From Heterobilharzia americana (Eukaryota; Platyhelminthes; Trematoda; Strigeidida; Schistosomatidae): 64,000 nucleotides of DNA. This document shows, one piece after another, positions 57,150-64,000 of this stretch (its first letter is position 1; each line of letters starts with the position of its first letter). The position numbers were made by a program, and so were the translations under genes. The notes under the pieces were generated by a model, which was not told the origin of the DNA, ran no database searches, and saw only the letters and a list, made by a program, of their open reading frames with translations. The DNA lies in NCBI GenBank assembly GCA_944470555.2, contig OX104127.1:54158140-54222139 (forward strand), in the 5' to 3' direction.

Positions 57150-57830
57150 TATTTCAAGTTGTTATTCATCACAGACTGACATCAGTTGAAGGAACAAAGG
57201 AATAAAGCTTCATCGTTGAGTAACTGTCCTCACCACCATCAGACTTTGCCCCCAACGGTCACGACTTCTCATTAGAACTTCAGGAATACCTCTCGAAGCT
57301 AGTCACTAATGAGAACCAGTTCAGTTGAATTTTGAGGCACAAAACAGTTGTCCAGTGCTCCAGATTTCCTTTGTTCCTCTAACTGATGTCAGTCTACGAT
57401 GAATAACAACTTGAAATATTTACAAATCCACACAACTCCCTCAAAAAATTCAACTGAACTAGTGCTCATTGCTGACTAGCTTCGAAAGGTGTTCCCGAAG
57501 TTCCATTGAAAAGTCGTGACCAGTGGAGTCAATGCCTGATGGTTATGAGGACAGTTACTCAACGATGACATTTGGTGGTGATTGCGCTATATCGTGAGCT
57601 AAGAGAAGTTGGGAATATGGAACATTGGATTGTAACCCAGTGGCTGAATAGCAACGTGCTGGCCGTGGAACCTGAAGGTCACGGGTTAGAACCGTGGTGG
57701 TGTGGGGTAGTGGGTGCGCACTGTTGAGGAGTCCCATACTAGTCGGACGACAGAGCTGTCCAGTGCTCTCAGGTTTCCATTGTTCCTCCAACTGATGTCA
57801 ATTTACGATGAATAACAACTTGAAATAAGG
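57150..57830 (+). repeat. SINE-2 complex: foldback unit plus full tRNA-headed copy
   Basis: 57,158-57,430 has outer ends that are inverted complements (caagttgttattcatc, gatgaataacaacttg). The body (ttcaactgaactagtgctc, gactagcttcgaaagg) then repeats in inverted orientation at 57,440-57,560. 57,600-57,830 is a full SINE-2: A-box region cccagtggctgaatagc, B-box region ggtcacgggttagaacc, hammerhead, then ctcaggtttcc and the common end. Confidence 0.7.
57717..57766 (+). ncRNA. hammerhead ribozyme (SINE-2), two core changes
   Basis: GCACTG, TTGAGGA, GTCC/GGAC with loop CATACTAGTC, GACA in place of GAAA, GAGCTG, TC, CAGTGC. Helices I and II are perfect, but two catalytic bases differ from consensus, so cleavage is doubtful. 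Confidence 0.6.
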
Positions 57831-57869
57831 TGGTGAGTCAGTCGAAGAAACAGGCACACATACACGGAC

Positions 57870-59305
57870 ACCATAAATCTTTGTCAAAATCAGTAGCAAT
57901 TTATACCCGATGAGATAGAAAATTGTGGAGTCCTAAAGTGGGAAGGAGAACAATAAACAGACTGGAGTACAAAAGAAGGGTTGTTAAAGAACTATTAGAT
58001 TACATAGTCATATAAAAAATCTTGGAAAAATGTTCGACTAAGTGAATAAAAGTCTGTAAGTAATTGATGAAGAGATGGTGCAACCAAAAGAAAGGGAAAG
58101 ACCGTATACATACACATGCAAAAAATTACAAACTGTTATCGTGGTAAAGAAAGGATAATTACAGTATTGATTGGCCACGGGAGTGCAACCAATTTCATGT
58201 TGTCTAGTCTTTAGTGCAGACCGAATTCTATCGATCATATTTGCAATGTGGCAACCAGGCTAGGAAGCTCAGCATCGCGGAACACGTTAGTAGATGTTAG
58301 TTGGTTGGAGACAATCGATAGGAAGCCCTGGGCATAGGTTTCATGCTTTTTGGCACTCGTCAGCAAGGCGTATCTGCAACCTCAACGGGACTGATGTCCC
58401 GCCTGAGGTTCGAACCCGCGTCACCCAGTGTTGTAGTCAGCGACTTTGCCATTGAGCTATTCCGGCCGCGATTGACAGTCTCTTTCTGAATACAGAGGTC
58501 AGGTTGGAAATTTTTGATGTCGAGAGCTTCCACAAACCATAATAAACATGGTGTACTTTGTTTGTTGATTATCATGAAGGATTGAAAAACATCTATTTGA
58601 TATTCTGTTCTCATCAGATTGGGCTTTTAAAGACCTTTCAACCATCCAGACACAGATTTCTCAGAATATGTTTATAAAATCAAGTAGATGCCCTTCTTTC
58701 AGTTTGTCACTTGTACTTGTAGGAGCAAGTACACGTGAATCGATAAACACGCTTGGAAGTTAGGTCAGATGGGCATTTGTCTACTTTCGGCTGTGTTACT
58801 TAAGCACACTGCATTGTAAACCGAAATCAATTTGGCAGTAGAAAACTTCTTTTCAGTGTAGCTTTTATTCTTCTGTGTATTATTTCAGATGTTTTATTAC
58901 CTCTGAATAGCAGACGAAGGAAAACAGGCTTCAACTCAACAGTTGGGTGTTTATGTCTCCTAATGCTTTCTTTTCTCTGCTTCATGATGAATTTCTTCGG
59001 ATATCTATTCTCTATAACAACCTTCTCAACTATCCCGAATTCTTTTTCGTGTTTATCTTTGGAGCATAGCCTTTTTTATTCCAGTGAATAGCGTCCTGAC
59101 TAAACCACGCTTATTGCTGACATGACAGGTACTGTCCGACCCACATGTCTTTCGTGTGCATACTTTTCTCAACTGTAACAATTCTGGACTTCAAATCTTC
59201 ATTCATTTCTACAAATTTAGAATATGTTATGTCATTATTACTACTAATTATTTATTTCAGCTGTAGGCTATTTGCAAGTGATGAAATGTCATGAAATAGA
59301 ATGGG
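57870..59305 (-). mobile_element. Penelope-like element, C-terminal region and ends
   Basis: Minus strand, one main frame with stops: GIVEKVVIENRYPKKFIMKQ (near 59,020), then PVFLRLLFRGNKTSEII, RRIKATLKRSFLLPN (58,850-58,940), then VYRFTCTCSYKYK (58,720), the Cys-containing entry to the GIY-YIG domain. The surrounding non-coding blocks (57,880-58,560 and 59,190-59,305) recur at 35,983-36,480. SINE-3 is inserted at 58,168. Confidence 0.65.
58168..58474 (-). repeat. SINE-3: tRNA-derived SINE with a hammerhead-like core
   Basis: Minus strand starts at 58,474 with a clear tRNA-like head: A box TAGCTCAATGGC, B box GGGTTCGAACC, tRNA-like spacing (CCGGAATAGC to GGCGGGACATC). Further on it reads TTGCTGACGAGTGCC, AAAAAGCATGAAACC, TATGCCCAGGGC, which resembles a hammerhead core (CTGACGA, GTGC/GCAT stem, GAAA). 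It sits inside the PLE flanked by attga on both sides, a likely target-site duplication. Other fragments are at 10,475-10,640 and 38,640-38,780. Confidence 0.65.
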
Positions 59306-59430
59306 TTCAATTTATTCTGTAAATATCTTTGTTTTTCCACTGAATTTAAGGAAGTTTCCTTCAATGAAAAGTAATTTTTACATTGAAATACTAATTGCTA
59401 TGATAATTTGGTTGGTTGTGGCTAGCAGAA

Positions 59431-59481
59431 GAATCCACGACGCGCGTTTCATCCTATCTGGGACTCGTTGGCCGGATGTAC
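59431..59481 (-). ncRNA. decayed hammerhead ribozyme (Sm-alpha)
   Basis: Minus strand: ACATCCGG, CCAACGA (consensus CTGACGA), GTCC loop GGAT, GAAA, CGCGCG, TC, GTGGAT. Core mutated; inactive. Confidence 0.55.
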
Positions 59482-59822
59482 CTACACCCCACTGAGACTC
59501 AAACCTCGTATCGATCGCTCCAAACGCCAAGGCATTATCCACTATCCCACTGAGGAACGATAGCAGCTTCTTGTACAACGGGTGGTAGTTATTACTATTT
59601 ATTGACATACTTGTCATTCTTCGTTGTTCTGTTGGATCGAATTGTTTGATGTCTATTGGCATATGGGCTCCTATGTGGATGCCTCGATATTGCCTGAATG
59701 TTAATTGTGATGATTTGGTTGAACTATCGTTCCTCAGTGGGATAGTGGATAACACCTTGGTGTTTGAAGCGATGGGTACTAGGTTCGAGTCTCAATGGGA
59801 ATAATATCACTGAGGTACAGGT

Positions 59823-59877
59823 ATATCCAGCTGACGAGTGAGTCCCAGATAGGATGAAATGTGCATCATGGATTCTT
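59823..59877 (+). ncRNA. hammerhead ribozyme (Sm-alpha) with 4-nt core insertion
   Basis: TATCCAG, CTGACGAGTGA, GTCC loop GGAT, GAAA, TGTGCA, TC, ATGGAT. Same CTGACGAGTGA core as its mirror at 55,930. Confidence 0.6.
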
Positions 59878-60018
59878 CTGCCTAGCCACAAACAACCAAA
59901 TTATTGTAATTAACATTCAGATAGTATCGATACATCTGCATAGGAGCCCATATGCCAATAGAGGTGGATCAATTCGATCCAACAAGACAATGGAGAATGA
60001 CAAGTATATCAATAAATA

Positions 60019-60329
60019 GCACTAACTAATTGCTATGGTTTAAATAACATGAAATCATATCACATCACTAAGACGTTAAGTATTGAAAATTCATGCAAAA
60101 ATTCTGGTTAGGTCAGTTGTTGTTTGAAAGTCAACCAAAAAACACATAATTAAATAAAGAACCCCTTTGGATGATGGTCTAAATACTGACCTTGTAGTAA
60201 TATCATATGACCTCTTCTTTTACGTGAATGTATAGAGAATGAACTCAAAACTATTGTTTTCATCATTTCACTAAAGCGTGATTTTATAGACAACTATTTA
60301 GAAAGTAAATTAAATTGATACAGTTAAAG
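60019..60329. other. no gene seen
   Basis: AT-rich spacer with no recognised feature. Confidence 0.35.
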
Positions 60330-60590
60330 TATTTCAAGTTGTTATTCATTTTAGACTGACATCATTTAGAGGAACAAACGAAACCTGGAAGCACTGGACA
60401 GCTCTGTCTTTCGACTAGTATTGGACTCCTCAGCAGTGCTCACCCACGAACCTGAACCACCAGAAATCAAACTCACAACTTTCATACTAGGATGAAACAG
60501 CTGTCCAGTACTCCCAGGTTTCATTTATTCCTTTAATTGATGTCAGTTTACGATGAATAACAACTTGAAATAATTCTAAATCTCCACAAC
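60330..60590. repeat. SINE-2 inverted pair (foldback)
   Basis: Outer ends tttcaagttgttattcat and gatgaataacaacttgaaa are complements. Each side keeps aggtttc/gaaacct-type blocks and a ribozyme part, with a shortened tRNA-like middle (aatcaaactcacaac, complement of a B box). Same layout as 28,050-28,330. Confidence 0.7.
60391..60437 (-). ncRNA. hammerhead ribozyme (SINE-2), stem II damaged
   Basis: Minus strand: GCACTG, CTGAGGA, GTCC loop, AGTC, GAAA, GACAGAGCTG, TC, CAGTGC. Core and helix I are intact, but GGAC of stem II reads AGTC, so the stem is weak. The plus-strand partner at 60,488-60,515 keeps only GGATGAAACAGCTGTC. Confidence 0.55.
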
Positions 60591-61124
60591 TCCCTCAAAA
60601 ATACAGTTAAACTATGTTGATTAATGAATAGCAGAATTAAATAACGGATTCATATATTTCTTTTCAATGATTTATACAATGTGAAGATAATACGCTGATG
60701 TGGTTTTACGCCTATCCATAAGGTAATAAAATCTGTGCTGTGTTTAACGTATCATCGATAAAATTCATTAACAAGAACAAAGCGTGTATCAGCTAAGAGG
60801 AAATATTTCTTTTCAACGACTTCATTATCAACTGTACAGCAATCGTATTTATACTCGGTAAAGTGACAGATAATTGCACTGAAAACAGTTACTCAGTCAA
60901 TATGTAAAATGGTGGTGATGGTATTTATTCAAGTGGAAGGGATCGAAAATGAACCATTGTGAATAAGGAACGAATTGATAACAAGTGGTGAGATAAGAGA
61001 CACGTGTTGTCAAAGTATTGTAAGACGATGATAATTAAGCTGAAACGTGTACAATAGGTCAATGAATAAGGAATGAATTGATATTAAAGAGTGAAATATG
61101 GTTCAAGTGTTGTCAATGAAGTGA
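60591..61124. other. no gene seen
   Basis: AT-rich, no recognised feature. Confidence 0.35.
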
Positions 61125-62545
61125 AAATTTGTGATAATGATGATGATAATAGAAGTATACCAAAGTGAAGTTGACAAAATCAACAAAATGAATTGTTAAG
61201 GCCAGGGAAGAGAAAGTGGTTTCACAAAATGTTTTTCAATGCAAAGTTTTGGCTTTTGTTCATGTATAGCTAGTGCTTCAGCTGTGCATAAGTGGTGGAA
61301 GCGTAAACCTTTAGATTAGTTGAGTTTAACTTTGTAAATTATTTTAAAGGATGAATCTCGAGGTACTGAGTGTCCTTTGTTGGCCTCTGGTAAGCCAAAC
61401 CTGGTAGTGTTCAGCAACACGTTTTCGGAGCGCCCGCTCACAACGTCCAATATAGTCAGCTCCACAGGAGCATATGAACTTGTAGATACATATAGAAGTG
61501 AACATTAGTGGAAGCCTATCCTTTACGCATTGAAGAATCAGACGGCGGCTGGAGAATATCAATCTCAGTCTAGCAGCATAGAAACTATTATTGATACATC
61601 TTGACTGACGATTTTTCAACACTTCCGCTGTGGTGTCTCCTTTGAATTCTAGATTCATGGTTAAAATTTTCCTAGGGACTGTAATGGGATGGGGGAGTGG
61701 TTCGTTTCTTCAGATTCTTATCAATAAATCTCTTAGGGTATCCATTATTAGATAGTATTATTCTAAGAGTTTTGATTTCAGCATCCATCGTATCTTCTGA
61801 ACATATTCCATAGATTCCATAGAATACAGTGAGTGAATGAAATTTCTCTTACAACCAAGAGGTACTCAATTATAAAAGTTAGTGAACTAACCGGTCCAAG
61901 TTGGTTTTCGATAGACTGACCTTTGTATAGAGCCATCATCCCTTCTCTTTAACCTTAAGTCTAGAAAGTGGAACGATGAGTTTAACTCTTCCTTTACAGT
62001 GAATTTAATGGACGGGTGACAATCATTGAAGAGTCTTAACAGCTCGTTCACTAAACAAGTTTCTTCGCAAATAAGAAAAGTGTTGCCCATGTACCTTTTA
62101 TATAAATAAAGTTCCGAAATTATTTCTTTAAGGGGCCCGTTTTCCAGCTTTGCCATAAAGATTTCGGTCAGAAAAAGGCCTAGTGGAGAAAGTGAAAATT
62201 GGTGATATTGATGATGATAATAGAAGAGAAGTATACCAAAGTGAAGTGAACTGAAATTGACAAAATCAACAAAATGAATTGTTAAGGCCAATGTAGAGAA
62301 AGTGGTTTCACAAAACGTTTTTCAATGCAAAGTTTCGGTTTTTTGTTCATGTATAGCTAGTGCTTCAGCTATACACAAGTGGTGGAAACGTAAACTTTGT
62401 AAATTATTTCAAAGGATGAATCTTGAGGTACTGAGTGTCCCAATTCAACAAAGTGTTCACGTATGGATGAAGTTGTTTTCCTTTGTTTACATATGGTAAG
62501 CCAAACCGGGTAGTGTTCAGCAACTCGTTTTCAGAGGGCCAGTAT
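61125..62545 (-). mobile_element. Penelope-like element flanked by direct repeats
   Basis: Minus strand: LFLTEIFMAKLENGPLK (62,130), YMGNTFLI (motif C, catalytic Asp-Asp reads Gly-Asn, near 62,085), LLRLFNDCHPSIKFTVKEE, FHFLDLRLKRRDDGSI and RSVYRKPTWTG (61,890-61,990). A connector with stops follows. Then RLIFSSRRLILQCVKDRLP, YKFICSCGADYIGRCERALRKR and VAEHYQVWL (61,390-61,570), a clear GIY-YIG domain with Cys-x-Cys. Repeats of about 310-345 bp (61,125-61,435 and 62,195-62,545; landmarks gttaaggcca, agtggtttcacaaaa, gctagtgcttcagct) flank it in direct orientation, matching the LTR-like repeats of PLEs. The right repeat includes the start of another GIY-YIG piece, so this may be a tandem. Confidence 0.75.
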
Positions 62546-63261
62546 CATATATTTGAACACTATCGGGAATACTTTTTATCTAATTTTGTTTATTCCATAG
62601 TTCGAAACTTGACCATCGATAAGAATTACAAACAATTAAAGTAGACATTTATAAGCCATGTAGAGCAACGTTGTATGACTGAGATTTAACTTAATTATTT
62701 TTACAGAAGTTAGTTCACTGTTTCAATTGTTGTTGTTCTTCTTCTGACATATCTAAGGCGAGTATCTCATAGTCTTCTTTGAAATTTCCCATTATCACTC
62801 AGAAAGGTGATTTGATGAACAAGGAATATACCTTTTAAGAACTTCTTCCTCTACTTGCACACTCATAATCAAAGAATAAACATGTGTTGACAACCGTGAG
62901 ATCTTATATTATAGGGTTTATATTATATATCAAGTAGTTCGGGAGTCTCCTTTAGGATCGATTATTCCTGGAATTCCGTTCAAAATAAATAATTATGTTC
63001 TCTATAATGTCTTATGTTATGTTGGATAGTTAAAACAGACTGTTTCGTCCTGGTATGGGACCTCTCAACAGTAGGCATTCATTACACCTTCGAAAGTCGA
63101 ACTTAGAACCAAGAGGTTTCGTAGAGAATACGTTGACTTTTCACCCACTGAGTTGGAGTACAGTGGTCTACAGTCTCCATCCTTAGTCAGTTTAGAGTAC
63201 TGGACAACTATCCACCAAGGTGTTCACTTGGTATCCACTTCACTTCTAATTTTATTACTTT
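62546..63261. other. no gene; SINE-2-like remnant at 63,030-63,180
   Basis: At 63,035-63,080 the minus strand reads GTTGAGAGGTCCCATACC and AGGACGAAACAG, a SINE-2 hammerhead with an altered core (TTGAGAGG). The neighbouring sequence is a degraded head. 62,546-63,009 shows nothing recognisable. Confidence 0.45.
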
Positions 63262-64000
63262 AAATATTTGTCCCTTGGGTTCCTAGTGGAACATAGGCCT
63301 TCAGTTACACGTCCCCATTCCAATCTGTTCTCCTCACTCTTTTGAACCTGGCTCCGTGAATGCCCAGAAGCTCTCATTTCTCGCTCGCACCATCTCCTCC
63401 ACGTCATCCTCGCCTCGGACACCCAACTCACCATTCCCCATCTGGGTTACACTCCAGCGCCTGAACCAGTGCGTGATGTCCCCGAATGGTTTTCTCAGTG
63501 CATACCCAATCCATCTCCATTTCCTTCTGCATATTTGTTGAGCGATGGGTTCTTGCCTCATTGGTTCGTTGCCAACCAGCCAGCCATCCAGCCAGAGTTC
63601 CTCCTTGCTTATTCTTATTATTCTCGCCATCTCAGCTTTAGTAATGAGCCAGCGCGGGCAGTTGTTGATGAATATCTGTAGTTTGTTGGAAGTGCCTTTC
63701 GTGACGCACCACGTTTCTGAACCATATAGAAGCACTCATATAACTGGCATTGGTGTTGAAAATCTAGATCTTGTTCTTTGTACTGAGTGCAGGAGATCTC
63801 AACACTGATTTCAGGTTAGTGAACGCAAGTCATCGGCGAAGTCCAAATCTCCTAGGCTCTTTTCATCGGTCCAGCATATCCCCCTCTTCTCGCTCCTCAC
63901 TGATTGTTGCATCATCCAGTCCACCACAACCAGGAAGATCATCGGTGATGATAGTAGGCAGTCTCATCTTACTCCTGTCTTCACTTCAAAGGCATCATTG
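63262..64000 (-). mobile_element. RTE-like LINE 3' end, runs off the window
   Basis: Minus strand: tail (plus: atttgtcccttgggttcc) at 63,265, then the C-terminal frame LLYGSETWCVTKGTSNKLQIFINNC to IGYALRKPFGDITHW (63,334-63,735). At about 63,818 an internal deletion joins the thumb directly to the FADDL-type block (tcatcggcgaagtccaaatc). The GVKQG- and MIF-type blocks continue to the window end at 64,000. Confidence 0.75.

Larger units (their letters stand above)
59383..60018. repeat. Sm-alpha double unit, right arm of second inverted repeat
   Basis: Inverted copy of 55,785-56,420. The central 265 bp (59,493-59,758) differs from the left arm at only a few positions, while the outer parts and ribozymes are more diverged and carry small indels (for example, the aggaacaacatcatt block is missing). 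Confidence 0.8.

Overview
This window looks like repeat-dense nuclear DNA from a parasitic flatworm, most likely a schistosome. Three things point there. Several short repeats combine a tRNA-like head with a type I hammerhead ribozyme, which is the organisation of the schistosome Sm-alpha SINE. Many decayed Penelope-like elements (PLEs) carry GIY-YIG endonuclease remnants. Every kilobase or so there is a broken copy of one RTE-like LINE with an (AAT)n tail. I cannot fix the species.

Only two single-copy protein genes are convincing, and both are AT-rich. A rhodopsin-type seven-transmembrane receptor lies at 4,686-5,900 (+). A family GT31 (beta-1,3-galactosyltransferase-like) gene piece lies at 29,862-30,701 (-); its C-terminal part is missing here, either cut off by a SINE fragment or located in another exon. 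There is also an antisense-oriented relic of 18S rRNA at 14,634-15,195. Most other long open frames are parts of dead retrotransposons or of microsatellites.

Layout: 0-4.2 kb, PLE tail, SINE remnants and an RTE copy; 4.7-5.9 kb, the receptor, followed at once by a decayed ribozyme SINE; 6.4-9.7 kb, the most complete contiguous RTE copy (-); 11.3-11.9 kb, a PLE GIY-YIG piece; 12.5-22 kb, RTE fragments (two rearranged by inversion), the 18S relic, an Sm-alpha copy and LINE scraps; 22.1-24.7 kb, a PLE and an RTE copy holding about 450 bp of CCTA microsatellite; 24.7-29.8 kb, nearly featureless DNA then two PLEs and a foldback ribozyme SINE; 29.9-30.7 kb, the GT31 gene; 30.9-42.3 kb, many RTE fragments, a second LINE family and an inverted Sm-alpha pair; 42.8-46.7 kb, SINE-2 and PLEs; 46.8-54.6 kb, RTE copies around a striking 1.8 kb-arm palindrome; 55.8-60.0 kb, a second, nested inverted repeat built from Sm-alpha units; 60.3-64 kb, SINE-2, a PLE with long direct repeats, and an RTE 3' end.

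The most unusual signals are: (1) the near-perfect 47,200-51,486 palindrome, a very recent inverted duplication or an assembly artefact; (2) two or three SINE families that each join a tRNA-like head to a hammerhead or hammerhead-like core and recur as back-to-back inverted pairs; (3) a recurrent 4-nt insertion in the catalytic core of some Sm-alpha ribozymes; (4) tetranucleotide microsatellites that arise repeatedly at the same two codon positions of the RTE reverse transcriptase frame. I use working labels: 'RTE', 'LINE-2' (a second LINE, recognised by its C-terminal tail), 'SINE-2' and 'SINE-3'. All calls come from reading the sequence; no database search was run.
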